DNA of 64,000 nt from an uncultured Prochlorococcus sp. (GCF_902536725.1 NZ_CACAYO010000006.1:1-64000), one strand, 5' to 3'; shown: positions 1-9,144, counted from the first letter of the stretch. Numbers and translations are program-made. Notes: generated from the sequence alone by a model not told the origin.

Positions 1-78
1 GCCAATTAAAAAAGTTCCTGTTTGGGAGCGATCATCTGCTATTTGATGGTCGATTCTGTCAATCTGGTATTGCAACAC
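1..78 (-). pseudogene. rpoA: RNA polymerase alpha subunit, N-terminal fragment (cut by window edge)
   Basis: Read on the minus strand from a GTG at 78-76, the first 26 codons give [16 protein letters not shown] followed by [10 protein letters not shown], the expected start of a cyanobacterial alpha subunit (the N-terminal domain drives alpha dimerisation and assembly with beta and beta'). It lies 53 bp downstream of rpsK, the normal rpsK-rpoA order, but the whole block is inverted relative to the rest of rpoA at 408-917. The fragment runs off the window, so codons after about 26 are not seen. I infer that the inversion is an artefact; as assembled, the gene cannot make a full protein. Confidence 0.85.
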
Positions 79-131
79 GGAAAATAATGAGGTTAAGAGT
101 TTTTTTAGGGGGGTTTGAGAATGTTTAAGAT

Positions 132-416
132 CTAAACGCGTCTCCGTTTAGGTCTTCTACATCCATTATGAGGTAATGGAGTTACATCTCTTATTAGAGT
201 TATTTCTAATCCGGCCACTTGTAAAGCTCTTATGGCCGTTTCCCTACCTGCGCCTGGCCCTCTAACTAGTACTTCTATTTGTCTCATACCTTGATCAAGT
301 GCTCTTCTAGCTGCAGCTTCGGCAGCTGTTTGAGCAGCAAATGGCGTACCTTTCCTAGCGCCTTTAAATCCACTTGCGCCTGCAGAAGACCAGGAAATAA
401 CATGACCAGAGGTGTT
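132..416 (-). pseudogene. rpsK: 30S ribosomal protein S11, 5'-truncated by a junction
   Basis: S11 lines the platform of the 30S subunit near the mRNA exit channel. About 95 residues match the family, from [16 protein letters not shown] through [13 protein letters not shown] to the C-terminal [18 protein letters not shown]. Upstream of about position 416 the reading frame continues to an ATG at 473, but those residues are unlike S11, because that DNA is the antisense of rpoA. The genuine N-terminus (roughly 35 residues) is therefore missing. In cyanobacteria rpsK is followed by rpoA on the same strand, and that order is kept on the minus strand here. Confidence 0.9.
408..416. other. Inverted chimeric junction with about 9 bp shared sequence
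   Basis: The bases agaggtgtt can be read on the minus strand as the S11 codons for N-T-S and on the plus strand as the RpoA codons for R-G-V. Left of this point only S11 makes sense (minus); right of it only RpoA makes sense (plus). Short shared sequence at an inverted join is what multiple-displacement amplification chimeras typically show. The exact overlap could be 8 or 9 bp, since the original S11 codon is not known. Confidence 0.75.
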
Positions 417-917
417 GGATATAGACCCGTCGACCGAAAGAGTGAAGAGACAACTGCTATTGATTTGCTTCAAATAGATGCTGTATTTATGCCCGTGAAG
501 AGAGTGAACTTTACGATTGATGAAACTGCTGTAGCAGAGGGCGGAACGGGAAGAGAAAGATTAAAAATGGAGGTGGTGACAGATGGCTCAACCAGCCCTG
601 ACGATGCTATTGCTGAAGCTGCAAATCAATTAATAGAACTCTTCCAACCCCTTGCTACTGTAACAATGGTTGAAGAAATTCCTGAAGAACCTGAACCATC
701 TCCTGAGGCTCAAATTCCTCTCGAGGAACTAAACTTGTCCGTTAGAGCATATAATTGTTTGAAACGGGCGCAAGTTAACTCAGTTTCGGATTTAATGGGC
801 TTCAGCTATGAAGATCTTCTTGAAATTAAGAACTTTGGCTCTAAATCTGCAGATGAGGTGATTGAAGCTCTTGAGCGCATAGGCATTTCTATTCCCCAAA
901 GCAGAACATCTGTCTAA
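408..917 (+). pseudogene. rpoA: RNA polymerase alpha subunit, C-terminal part
   Basis: About 169 residues beginning at [14 protein letters not shown] correspond to the second half of the alpha N-terminal domain, a proline/glutamate-rich linker and the complete C-terminal domain ([15 protein letters not shown], then the helix-hairpin-helix-like [13 protein letters not shown]) that contacts UP elements and activators. A typical cyanobacterial alpha is about 310 residues, so roughly the first 140 are absent here. An open frame back to an ATG at 279 exists, but its first 43 residues are antisense S11 and not protein. rplQ follows 13 bp downstream, the normal order. Confidence 0.88.
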
Positions 918-930
918 CATTTTTAAGATT

Positions 931-1281
931 ATGAGACACCAACTAAGAATTCCATTATTAAGTAAACCTGCTGATCAGAGGAAAGCACTTCTAAGAGGTT
1001 TAACTACACAATTAATTAGAGAAGGTAGAGTAACGACAACCAAAGCTAGGGCAAAAGCTTTAAGAAATGAAGCTGAAAGAATGATTTCACTCGCTAAAGA
1101 GGGAAGTTTGGCTTCTAGGAGAAGGGCTATTGGATATATTTATGATAAAAAATTAGTTCATTCATTATTTGAAAAAGCAAAGGAAAGATATGGAGATAGG
1201 AATGGTGGTTATACTCGCATTGTCAGAACTGTATCTAGAAAAGGTGATAACGCTCAGATGGCCATTATCGAGCTTGTTTAA
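931..1281 (+). CDS. rplQ: 50S ribosomal protein L17
   Basis: A 116-residue protein with the L17 signature [21 protein letters not shown] near the start and the conserved tail [12 protein letters not shown]17 is a bacterial large-subunit protein close to the peptide exit tunnel. The length is typical. The ATG at 931 lies 13 bp after rpoA, so it is co-transcribed with the S10/spc/alpha ribosomal cluster, and truA follows after 38 bp. Confidence 0.97.
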   Translation: MRHQLRIPLLSKPADQRKALLRGLTTQLIREGRVTTTKARAKALRNEAERMISLAKEGSLASRRRAIGYIYDKKLVHSLFEKAKERYGDRNGGYTRIVRTVSRKGDNAQMAIIELV

Positions 1282-1319
1282 GCTAGTTAATTAAAGGGGC
1301 TTTTACTAAAAAATAACTT

Positions 1320-2126
1320 TTGAAAAGGGTAGCTTTACTAGTCCAGTATGATGGATCTCATTATTCAGGATGGCAAAAACAAAAAAATGCAACTACTGTT
1401 CAAGAAATTTTAGACAGAGCTCTCTTAAAGATTTCAAATCATACAGTAAAGACTTATGCAGCAGGGAGGACTGATGCTGGGGTTCATGCATCAGGTCAAG
1501 TAGTACACTTTGATGTCGATTGTGTAGTTCCTGGAAATAGTTATTCTGATGTCTTAAATAGTCTTTTACCCGCATCAATTAGAATCTTAGAATCAGTTGA
1601 GGTAAAAGGTAGTTGGCATGCATGCTATTCAGCGGTGTATAGACATTATCGATATGTAATTAATAATAGTAAATTCCCAAACTTGTTCATCAATAATTGG
1701 TCATGGCATAGATATCAAAAAGTATTAGATGAAGTTTTAATGTTAAATGCATCCAGGCAAATGATAGGAGAACATGATTTTTTTGCTTTTCAGAAAAGTG
1801 GAAGTAATAGAACAAACTCAATTACAAAAATAAAAAATATAGATATTAGAAGAGTAGAAGATTTGATTTTTGTTGATATTAAAGCTACTGGTTTTTTATA
1901 TGGAATGGTCCGCTTAATTATTGGTCAACTAGTTTTAGTTGGAGAAAACAAAATATCGCCAGAAATTTTTACAGATAGATGGGTAAATAAAAAGAAAAAT
2001 GATGTTAAAGAATCTGCTCCAGCTAAGGGGTTATGTTTTGTAAATGCTGTTTATAAAGAAAATGTTTTTAAAAAGATTAATAACAATGATTTTTTCCCTG
2101 TATTTTTAATTAAGGGTTTTTCTTAA
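1320..2126 (+). CDS. truA: tRNA pseudouridine(38-40) synthase TruA
   Basis: TruA converts uridines 38-40 of the tRNA anticodon arm to pseudouridine. The 268-residue product starts at a TTG (KRVALLVQYDGSHYSGWQ), carries the catalytic-aspartate motif GRTDAGVHASGQV near residue 50, and the later conserved segment FLYGMVRLIIGQLV. The position between rplQ and rplM is common in cyanobacteria. The C-terminal 35 residues are lysine/asparagine-rich and poorly conserved in appearance. The TTG start is chosen because it begins the conserved strand directly and no upstream ATG is in frame after rplQ. Confidence 0.95.
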   Translation: MKRVALLVQYDGSHYSGWQKQKNATTVQEILDRALLKISNHTVKTYAAGRTDAGVHASGQVVHFDVDCVVPGNSYSDVLNSLLPASIRILESVEVKGSWHACYSAVYRHYRYVINNSKFPNLFINNWSWHRYQKVLDEVLMLNASRQMIGEHDFFAFQKSGSNRTNSITKIKNIDIRRVEDLIFVDIKATGFLYGMVRLIIGQLVLVGENKISPEIFTDRWVNKKKNDVKESAPAKGLCFVNAVYKENVFKKINNNDFFPVFLIKGFS

Positions 2127-2172
2127 GTAAGGTTTAATTAAGCGAATTTTTTGTGTAAATCATTCAAAACTG

Positions 2173-2202
2173 TTGTTTAATATTCATTCAATAAGGTAGA
2201 AT
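2173..2202 (+). promoter_or_regulatory. Candidate promoter for rplM-rpsI-rpmE-prfA
   Basis: In the 115-bp gap after truA there is TTGTTT at 2173-2178 and TAGAAT at 2197-2202 with an 18-bp spacer, 39 bp before the rplM ATG. This is a fair sigma-70-like match in very AT-rich DNA, so chance is a real alternative. Confidence 0.35.
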
Positions 2203-2241
2203 TGATTATTAATTTAAATTTTATTTGCAGAAATTTGGTAA

Positions 2242-2673
2242 ATGAATAAAACAATTACTCCATCTTTAGAAACAATTGAAAGAAATTGGTTTTTAGTTGA
2301 CGCAAAAGATAAGACGCTCGGTAGACTTGCTACAGAAATTGCAACTGTATTGAGAGGTAAGAATAAACCAACATTTACACCTCATTTAGATACCGGAGAT
2401 TTTGTTATTGTGGTGAATGCCGAGAAAGTTGAGGTAACAGGTAAAAAAGCATCTCAAAAATTGTACAGGAGACATTCTGGAAGACCAGGAGGAATGAAAA
2501 TTGAAAAATTTGAGTCTTTACAAGAGAGAATTCCTGAAAGAATCATCGAGCAAGCTGTTAAAGGCATGCTGCCCCATAACTCTTTAGGAAGACAGCAATT
2601 TAAAAAACTTAAAGTTTATAAAGGTGCTGATCATCCTCATGCTGCTCAGAATCCTGTATTATTAAATAGTTAA
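2242..2673 (+). CDS. rplM: 50S ribosomal protein L13
   Basis: A 143-residue protein with L13 landmarks: [19 protein letters not shown] near the start, [12 protein letters not shown] in the middle and [21 protein letters not shown] near the end. L13 is an early-assembling 50S protein. It starts at the ATG at 2242 after a 115-bp gap that may hold a promoter, and rpsI follows 9 bp after its stop, the classical rplM-rpsI pair. Confidence 0.97.
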   Translation: MNKTITPSLETIERNWFLVDAKDKTLGRLATEIATVLRGKNKPTFTPHLDTGDFVIVVNAEKVEVTGKKASQKLYRRHSGRPGGMKIEKFESLQERIPERIIEQAVKGMLPHNSLGRQQFKKLKVYKGADHPHAAQNPVLLNS

Positions 2674-2682
2674 TTTATCAAA

Positions 2683-3093
2683 ATGAATAGTCAAATAAAA
2701 AACAAAGCTGTGTATTGGGGAACAGGAAGAAGGAAAACTTCAGTAGCTAGAGTTCGCTTGATTCCAGGAAATGGAATAATAAAAATTAATGGACGTGCTG
2801 GAGATGATTACTTAAACTTTAATCCTCTGCACTTAAATTCAATAAAAGCACCTCTGCAAACATTAGGCCTTGAAAATTCTTATGATATTTATGTTAATGT
2901 TTTTGGTGGTGGATTGACTGGTCAAGCAGATGCTATAAAGCAAGGTGCAGCTCGAGCACTCTGCGAATTATCTCCTGACAATCGGAAACCGCTAAAAACG
3001 GAAGGCCATCTCAGTAGAGATCCTAGAGCTAAGGAAAGAAGAAAATATGGTCTTAAAAAAGCAAGAAAAGCTCCTCAATTCTCTAAACGTTAA
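2683..3093 (+). CDS. rpsI: 30S ribosomal protein S9
   Basis: S9 of the small-subunit head, whose C-terminal tail reaches the P-site tRNA. The 136-residue sequence has [16 protein letters not shown] at the N-terminus, the conserved [19 protein letters not shown] and the basic tail ending [11 protein letters not shown], with the nearly invariant final SKR. Length and order (rplM-rpsI-rpmE) are typical. Confidence 0.97.
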   Translation: MNSQIKNKAVYWGTGRRKTSVARVRLIPGNGIIKINGRAGDDYLNFNPLHLNSIKAPLQTLGLENSYDIYVNVFGGGLTGQADAIKQGAARALCELSPDNRKPLKTEGHLSRDPRAKERRKYGLKKARKAPQFSKR

Positions 3094-3106
3094 AGGATTT
3101 TAAATT

Positions 3107-3367
3107 ATGCCAAAATCAGAAATACACCCAAAATGGTATCCAGATGCAAAAGTTATTTGTAATGGAGAAGTTGTAATGACTACTGGTTCTACGCAGCCTG
3201 AACTACATGTTGATGTTTGGAGTGGAAATCATCCCTTCTTCACTGGAACTCAAAAGATTCTTGATACAGAAGGTAGGGTTGATAGGTTTATGAAAAAATA
3301 TGGAATGGGTTCAGCTGATTCAGCCACATCAAAAGATCAGAAAGAAGAAAAAGATTCTAAAAAATAG
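3107..3367 (+). CDS. rpmE: 50S ribosomal protein L31, zinc-independent form
   Basis: An 86-residue L31 identified by IHPKWYPDAKVIC, HPFFTGTQKILDTEGRVDRF and its place after rpsI. The zinc-binding form has four cysteines; here only one (C19) remains, and the positions in the DVWSGNHPFF segment are W and N. This is therefore a C-minus, presumably zinc-free L31. The last 17 or so residues form a lysine/glutamate/aspartate-rich tail of low complexity. The gene sits 13 bp after rpsI and 27 bp before prfA. Confidence 0.93.
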   Translation: MPKSEIHPKWYPDAKVICNGEVVMTTGSTQPELHVDVWSGNHPFFTGTQKILDTEGRVDRFMKKYGMGSADSATSKDQKEEKDSKK

Positions 3368-3394
3368 AATTTTCAAAATTAAGCATAATTTCAA

Positions 3395-4483
3395 TTGGAA
3401 TACTCAACATTAATTGCAAGGTTGAAAACTGCTTCAGAAAGTTTTGAAAATTTGGAAGTGCAACTTGCAGATCCTGATATAGCTAATGATCCTAAAAAAT
3501 TGGAATCAATAGCAAGAGAAAGATCAAAATTGGAACCTTTGGTGATCGATTTTAACAAGTTGCTTGATACTGATAAAGAAATCGAAGATTCAAAAAATCT
3601 ACTTAAAGAGAATAGAAATGATAAAGAAATGGAATCTTTGATAAATGAGGAGTTAATAACTCTAGAGGAATCTAAGAGTGAACTGATTCAAAAAACCACA
3701 ATCGCCTTATTGCCAAAAGACCCAAGGGATGAGAGAAGTGTAATGTTGGAAATCAGAGCCGGTGCTGGAGGTAACGAGGCGTGTATCTGGGCGGGTGATT
3801 TAGCAAGAATGTATGAAAGATATGGACAAAAAATTGGATGGTCTGTAAAACCTGTTAGTGCTTCAGAGTCAGATATGGGTGGATTTAAGGAGTTAGTTAT
3901 CTCCGTTAAGGGAGATTCTGTATATAGTCAACTTAAATTTGAGGCTGGTGTACATAGAGTCCAAAGAGTTCCAGCTACTGAATCTCAAGGTAGAGTTCAC
4001 ACCTCTACTGCTACAGTTGCCGTTATGCCTGAGGCTGATCCTGTTGAGGTTAAAATTGATCCAACAGATCTAGAAGTTGGAACAGCAAGATCAGGAGGTG
4101 CAGGGGGACAAAATGTTAATAAGGTAGAGACAGCTATTGATCTTCTCCACAAGCCAACAGGAATAAGAGTTTTTTGTACTCAAGAGAGATCCCAATTGCA
4201 AAATCGCGAAAGAGCAATGGAAATTTTAAGAGCAAAATTGTACGAAATTCAATTAAAAGAAGCCAATGCAAAAGAGAGATCACAAAGGCTTTCCCAGGTT
4301 GGAACGGGAGATAGAAGTGAAAAAATCAGAACTTATAATTTTAAAGACAATAGGACAACTGATCATAGATTAGGTTCCAATTTTTCTCTTGAGCCAATTC
4401 TTGCTGGTCAATTAGAAGAAGTGATTAATGCATGCATAGCGCAAGAACAAAAAAGAATGATGGAAGATTTTAATAAAGAGTAA
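3395..4483 (+). CDS. prfA: Peptide chain release factor 1
   Basis: RF1 recognises UAA and UAG and triggers peptide release. The 362-residue product has the universal GGQ motif in [17 protein letters not shown] and the stop-codon-reading P-x-T motif in the segment [18 protein letters not shown], which identifies RF1 rather than RF2. The start is a TTG at 3395 and the length is normal. It is the last gene of the ribosomal run; the HNH gene on the other strand ends 15 bp away. Confidence 0.96.
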   Translation: MEYSTLIARLKTASESFENLEVQLADPDIANDPKKLESIARERSKLEPLVIDFNKLLDTDKEIEDSKNLLKENRNDKEMESLINEELITLEESKSELIQKTTIALLPKDPRDERSVMLEIRAGAGGNEACIWAGDLARMYERYGQKIGWSVKPVSASESDMGGFKELVISVKGDSVYSQLKFEAGVHRVQRVPATESQGRVHTSTATVAVMPEADPVEVKIDPTDLEVGTARSGGAGGQNVNKVETAIDLLHKPTGIRVFCTQERSQLQNRERAMEILRAKLYEIQLKEANAKERSQRLSQVGTGDRSEKIRTYNFKDNRTTDHRLGSNFSLEPILAGQLEEVINACIAQEQKRMMEDFNKE

Positions 4484-4498
4484 ATTAAGATTTTTTTA

Positions 4499-5005
4499 TT
4501 AGATTGCAACCCCTATTACGTATTTACTCCATTCTTTATGCTTGCCAGAGTCAATTTGTCTTGTAGCTTCAAAATTTAGATTACTTAATGGACGATAAGG
4601 CTTACGTTTTAAAGGCATATTAGCCTCTTCGGGGGTTCGATTACCTTTTGATACATTACATCTGAGGCATGCTGTAGTAACATTTTCCCAATTATCAGTT
4701 CCACCTCTGCTTCTCGGTAAAACATGATCAATTGATAGGTCATTACCCCTATAATTACAGTATTGGCAAGAATTATTATCTCTCAGAAGAATATTTTTTC
4801 TTGTTAATGAGACCTCTCTAAAAGGAACTTTGACGTAGTAACGAAGTCTTATAACTGTCGGCAACTTTTTCCCGCTATGAATTGAATATGTTTTATCTTC
4901 CTCTAAGCTTTCTGCTTTGCCTTTAATCATCAAAATTACTGCTCTTCGCCAAGAAGTAATGTTCAAAGGTTCATAAGATGCATTTAAAACTAGAGTCTGG
5001 CCCAT
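4499..5005 (-). CDS. HNH endonuclease family protein
   Basis: I start this 168-residue protein at the ATG at 5005 (MGQTLVLNASYEPLNITSWR), the usual beginning of this conserved cyanobacterial family; a longer frame to 5056 adds 17 unconvincing residues. It has a zinc-knuckle HNH fold: CQYC (C80, C83) and CLRC (C113, C116), with SIDHVLPRSRGGTDNWENV supplying the D/H and N metal-site residues. Such proteins are predicted nucleases, but this chromosomal family has no proven role known to me. It is divergent from alr, sharing a gap of about 70 bp. Nothing links it to an intron or restriction system. Confidence 0.85.
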   Translation of the reverse strand: MGQTLVLNASYEPLNITSWRRAVILMIKGKAESLEEDKTYSIHSGKKLPTVIRLRYYVKVPFREVSLTRKNILLRDNNSCQYCNYRGNDLSIDHVLPRSRGGTDNWENVTTACLRCNVSKGNRTPEEANMPLKRKPYRPLSNLNFEATRQIDSGKHKEWSKYVIGVAI

Positions 5006-5073
5006 GCCAAAATACAATTTACATGTCATGCTAACTGTATATTTCAATAAGCGCATTTATTTGTGCAAAGTTA

Positions 5074-6273
5074 ATGCAAAATAGGCAAACAAATCAGTTT
5101 TTTAATTTTGACAAATTTCCAAATTTTGAAAAAGAAATTGATCTAAAACAAAGAGCATGGATTGAAGTTAAAGGTAAAGCAATAGAAATAAACGTTAGAC
5201 AGTTAAGATCAAAATTAAGTAAAAATTGTAAATTTATGGCAGTCGTTAAAGCTGATGGATATGGACATGATGCAAAAGTAGTATCTGAATATGCTATTAA
5301 AGGCGGAGCTTCGGAATTAGGCGTTGCAACTTTAAAAGAAGGGATTAAGCTACGTTCTTTTGGAGTTAAAAAACCAATTCTTATTCTCGGAAATCTATAT
5401 ACAAAAAGAGACTTAATAAAATCCTTTAAAAATGATCTTATGCCAACTATAAGTAGTATAAGAGAGTGTTTAGTTTGCAATAATATCGGGAAGCACTTTG
5501 GGTTGAAATTTGCTTTACATCTTAAGGTTGATACTGGAATGTCAAGATTAGGATTTGAATCTAATAAATTTGTTCAGCAATTTGAAAAAATAAAGTCTTT
5601 TGAGAACATTTCAATAAAAGGCATATATAGTCATTTATCGTCTGCAGATGAAGATGGAGCATTAAATTTTCAAAGTATTACACAATTACAAAGACTGAAG
5701 TTTAATAAATTATTAAAACAAATTAATCTTGATAGCAGTAATCAAATTAAGATTCATTTGGCTAATTCAGCGGGAATGCTTCTTAGCAGGGATTTTCATT
5801 TTCATATGGTACGAGTTGGACTTTCTATGTATGGATACAGTCCTCTAGATAAAATTGATAAAAATTTATTACTTAAACAAGCTTTATCTTTGAAGGTCAA
5901 AGTAGCTTTTATAAGAACTATTGATAAAGGTGTAAGTGTAAGTTATGGAGGCAAATTTGTGAGTCATAGAAAAACTAAGTTAGCTGTATTAAGTATTGGT
6001 TATGCAGATGGTGTACCAAGAAATCTTTCAGGCAAGATTAACGTTATCCATAATAATAAATTTTATCCTCAAGTTGGATCTATAACTATGGACCAAATGA
6101 TGGTAGACATAACAGATTCTAATGAAATTAAAGTTGGTAGTACCATGTTATTACTAGGTTCTGATGGAGATAAAACAATTTCTCCTCTTGAATGGGCAAG
6201 AAAATCTAATACTATCCCTTGGGAAATTCTTTGTTCTTTTAAAAATAGATTACCGAAAGTTCAAGTAGATTAG
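5074..6273 (+). CDS. alr: Alanine racemase
   Basis: A PLP enzyme converting L-alanine to D-alanine for peptidoglycan. In the 399-residue sequence the PLP lysine is K59 in MAVVKADGYGHDA, and the second catalytic base Y291 lies in VSVSYGGKFVSHR; KVDTGMSRLGF and RVGLSMYGYSP are further family motifs. The ATG at 5074 gives a roughly 25-residue N-terminal extension before the conserved AWIEV strand, so a later start cannot be excluded. tRNA-Ser follows 61 bp downstream. Confidence 0.95.
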   Translation: MQNRQTNQFFNFDKFPNFEKEIDLKQRAWIEVKGKAIEINVRQLRSKLSKNCKFMAVVKADGYGHDAKVVSEYAIKGGASELGVATLKEGIKLRSFGVKKPILILGNLYTKRDLIKSFKNDLMPTISSIRECLVCNNIGKHFGLKFALHLKVDTGMSRLGFESNKFVQQFEKIKSFENISIKGIYSHLSSADEDGALNFQSITQLQRLKFNKLLKQINLDSSNQIKIHLANSAGMLLSRDFHFHMVRVGLSMYGYSPLDKIDKNLLLKQALSLKVKVAFIRTIDKGVSVSYGGKFVSHRKTKLAVLSIGYADGVPRNLSGKINVIHNNKFYPQVGSITMDQMMVDITDSNEIKVGSTMLLLGSDGDKTISPLEWARKSNTIPWEILCSFKNRLPKVQVD

Positions 6274-6334
6274 ACATTGCGATTAAATAAAAAATTTTGA
6301 ATGTTTGCAGAAAAATTGATAATGTATAAGAACT

Positions 6335-6423
6335 GGAGAGGTGGCTGAGTGGTTGAAAGCGGCTCCCTGCTAAGGAGTTACAGGAGGTAACTTTTGTCGA
6401 GGGTTCGAATCCCTCCCTCTCCG
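6335..6423 (+). tRNA. tRNA-Ser (GCT anticodon)
   Basis: An 89-nt class II tRNA. Acceptor arms ggagagg and cctctcc pair fully, with discriminator G; the anticodon arm has loop ctGCTaa, reading AGC/AGU serine codons; there is a long variable arm (about 6374-6398), and the T arm gaggg-ttcgaat-ccctc. No CCA is encoded. It stands convergent with the HAD gene that ends 21 bp away. Confidence 0.95.
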
Positions 6424-6444
6424 TACTTAACCAAGAAATATCTT

Positions 6445-7248
6445 TTAATTTATATTTTTTTTAAAATAGGGCAAGATTAATAGATTTAGTTCATTAATAG
6501 AATTTAAAATCAAGTCAGCACCTGCATCCTTTAGATTTTTTTCGTATGAATTACGTTCGTTTAATCGAGATTTCACATGTAAATGAGGAGGAGCTATTCC
6601 AATACTTACGAATTTCTGAGATGGGATTTCTTTTTTAGCGTTCATAACTGTAGTGATATCTGCAACAGTATCTCCTACATATGCGATAGGAATATTTGAT
6701 GACCCAAGTTTATCTCCAAGAAGTTTTTTGGATAAGTTGATAAAGCCTTTTGGATCAGGCTTATCCGGGGCATCTCCCATAGATATTAGTGGAGGTGATT
6801 TTAGTCCAAGTCTTTTTTCTAAAACAAATTTTGCAGAGGCATACTCTGCACCACTCACAAAACCCCAATTTATTCCATTGCTTTCTAATAAATCAAAAAA
6901 CTTTTTATCAACCAATAACTCCTCATTTGTTATAAATCCAGACCAATATTTGCTGTCTTTATTTGGATCTCCTCCAAAGTAAAATTCTTCAAAACATTTA
7001 ACTATCTCCTCTCTTGATGGGATCTCAAGGTTTGAGTTTCTCTTTTTTTTAAATCTTTTTATGAATTCTAAACTTAAATCCCAGTCATTATTCCAGATAC
7101 CTTCATTTTTGGCATTATCAATATCTATATAACTTGGCTCCCATCTAGTAAATTTGTAGACTGTTTTTTTTAATGAAAGTCTGTAACTATGCTCTACGCT
7201 GCGTACTACACCATCTATATCAAATAAAATTAAACCAATATTTTTCAA
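6445..7248 (-). CDS. HAD-superfamily phosphatase-like hydrolase
   Basis: A 267-residue haloacid-dehalogenase fold protein resembling a subfamily IA group found in cyanobacteria and plants. Visible motifs: I, FDIDGV with nucleophile D10 and acid D12; II, FVSGAEYAS; III, the lysine region around KPDPKGF; IV, YVGDTVADITT. The substrate is unknown. It is transcribed away from the cobalamin gene, with a 93-bp gap on that side, and converges on tRNA-Ser. Phosphatase activity is inferred from the intact motifs only. Confidence 0.85.
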   Translation of the reverse strand: MKNIGLILFDIDGVVRSVEHSYRLSLKKTVYKFTRWEPSYIDIDNAKNEGIWNNDWDLSLEFIKRFKKKRNSNLEIPSREEIVKCFEEFYFGGDPNKDSKYWSGFITNEELLVDKKFFDLLESNGINWGFVSGAEYASAKFVLEKRLGLKSPPLISMGDAPDKPDPKGFINLSKKLLGDKLGSSNIPIAYVGDTVADITTVMNAKKEIPSQKFVSIGIAPPHLHVKSRLNERNSYEKNLKDAGADLILNSINELNLLILPYFKKNIN

Positions 7249-7341
7249 TGAACTTTATTTAGCTTTTATAAAAGATTAGTATTCTTATAAAAAAAAAGCA
7301 AAGAAAAAAAATTATATGGATAATTTATTTATTATCTAAAC

Positions 7342-9144
7342 TTAATTTTGTAAATATCCTCTGGGAGTGAGAAATATTTCATCAACTAAGGTTGTTTGAG
7401 AGTTGCCAATAATAATGATTGATAACATATCAATCTCTTTAAGAGGAATGGTGTTTAAAGTAAAAAATTTTTTGGATTGATTTTCTCTACCCACTTGTCT
7501 AGCTATTAAAACTGGAGTATCCCCATGCCTAGATTGCAAACATATTTCTATTACCCTTTTAAGCTGCCAATTTCTTTCAACTGATTGAGGATTGAATAAA
7601 GCAATAACAAAGTCACCTAGAAGAGCTCCTGAAATTCTTTGTTCTATTAAAGACCATGGAGTTAATTTATCGCTTAGGCTTATTGAACAAAAGTCATTCA
7701 TTAGTGGGGCCCCACTAATCGCAGCCGCTAATTGAACACTACTTATACCTGGATGCACTTCAAAGTAAGGTCTAGATTCTTTTTTGATTTTTTGAAGTAA
7801 CTCCAAAAGTAAACCTGCCATTCCATAGAATCCAGATTCCCCTGACGAAATTAAAGCTACTTTTATGCCTTCCTCTGCTAGTTGAATTGCTTTACTGCAT
7901 CTATCTTTTTCTTCAGTAAGTTTACTTTCAATTAAAACTTGATCATTCCTTTTTAAGGGTTTTATTAAATCTAAATACATTTTGTATCCAATCCAAACAG
8001 TACATCTTGAAAGTGCTTTTCTTGCAAAATTGGTTATAAATGAGATATCTCCAGGCCCACTCCCAATAATATGGATTTCGCCATGGGTTGGATTGTATTG
8101 ATTTTTTGATTCTGCTAGGGCGATAGTTACTGCTCCAGATTGATTTTTAAAAATTCTTTTTTCTTCTAACAATTTTGATTCTTCTCCTGCTGCAAGTAAG
8201 CAAGATGCTTCTGCTACGGAAGGGGTGCCAATTTCCTTTTGCACGACATTTGATGGATTTGGAACAATTATTGTTGAAAGATCTTTTTTACTAAAAAACT
8301 TTATAGGTAAGTTTTTTTCTTTGGCAAGTTCTAAAATTCCTTTCTCATCTTTTTTAATGTCAATAGTTGCAAATCCCGCAATTGATTGCTTTGACAAATT
8401 TCCTGACTTCAAAAAATTATTTAAAGAATTTGCTATTAATTCTTTGCTTGTATTTCTTTCACATCCAATACCAATCCATAATACAGGCGGGTGCCAAGTT
8501 ATTTTATGATTTTCGAAAATACTCACATGAAATGTTGAATCTGGTTTTTCAGTTTCTTTTTCATTAATTTGATTTATTGTCTTACCTGATTCTGAAGTTT
8601 TCCATAAGCTATTTCCAGATAATTGTTTGCAAAATATTTCTTCATTCTTAGCTTGTTTAATTACTAGTTTTGACCAATCCTTTACATTGCCAGATTTTTT
8701 CCAACCCCATTGATTCCCAAATGCATCAAGATCTAAGAAGCTTTGATCTTTGGAATTATTAGTTTCTATTATTTCTCCACCAAATAAATTAGCAATTTGA
8801 TATGCAATATTTTGCGTATTTGACTGATGTAAACCAGTTAAGGGTACTATCTTGGAACATTTATTATCTATGACAATAACGCCAGGATCTTGATCTTTAG
8901 AAGTTAAAAAAGAGTTTATTAATCTAACACAGGCTCCTACTGAACCTATAAAGATTATTAAAGCAACATCTTCCCAATTCTTTTTCAAAACTTCTTTAGG
9001 TTTAATTAAAGTTATTTCATTTTCATCAATTTCTTCCTCATAAGTTGAGCAAGCAAGATAAATTTCATCAATGAATTCGGTTCTCTTTAACCTTTTTAAA
9101 ATTAATTTCGAAGTATGAGATAAACCTATCGCAATGCCTTTCAA
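7342..9144 (-). CDS. cobJ: Fused CbiG-like / precorrin-3B C17-methyltransferase (CobJ/CbiH)
   Basis: A 600-residue two-domain corrin-ring enzyme. Residues 1-345 resemble CbiG (cobalt-precorrin-5A hydrolase): an N-terminal part with FIGSVGACVRLI and a C-terminal part with WIGIGCERNTSKELI. From about residue 355 comes a uroporphyrin-III methylase fold, IHIIGSGPGDISFIT, then SSGESGFYGMAGLLLE and HPGISSVQLAAA, typical of CobJ/CbiH, which methylates C17 and drives ring contraction. A CbiG-CbiH fusion channels consecutive steps of cobalamin (in these organisms pseudocobalamin) synthesis. It stands alone on the minus strand, divergent from psaA across 338 bp. Confidence 0.9.
   Translation of the reverse strand: MKGIAIGLSHTSKLILKRLKRTEFIDEIYLACSTYEEEIDENEITLIKPKEVLKKNWEDVALIIFIGSVGACVRLINSFLTSKDQDPGVIVIDNKCSKIVPLTGLHQSNTQNIAYQIANLFGGEIIETNNSKDQSFLDLDAFGNQWGWKKSGNVKDWSKLVIKQAKNEEIFCKQLSGNSLWKTSESGKTINQINEKETEKPDSTFHVSIFENHKITWHPPVLWIGIGCERNTSKELIANSLNNFLKSGNLSKQSIAGFATIDIKKDEKGILELAKEKNLPIKFFSKKDLSTIIVPNPSNVVQKEIGTPSVAEASCLLAAGEESKLLEEKRIFKNQSGAVTIALAESKNQYNPTHGEIHIIGSGPGDISFITNFARKALSRCTVWIGYKMYLDLIKPLKRNDQVLIESKLTEEKDRCSKAIQLAEEGIKVALISSGESGFYGMAGLLLELLQKIKKESRPYFEVHPGISSVQLAAAISGAPLMNDFCSISLSDKLTPWSLIEQRISGALLGDFVIALFNPQSVERNWQLKRVIEICLQSRHGDTPVLIARQVGRENQSKKFFTLNTIPLKEIDMLSIIIIGNSQTTLVDEIFLTPRGYLQN

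Noticed and set aside
279-407. N-terminal 43 residues of an open frame running into rpoA
   Set aside because: This stretch is the antisense of rpsK; RpoA similarity begins only at about 408.
417-473. N-terminal extension of rpsK to an ATG at 473
   Set aside because: It is antisense of rpoA codons and lacks the conserved S11 start.
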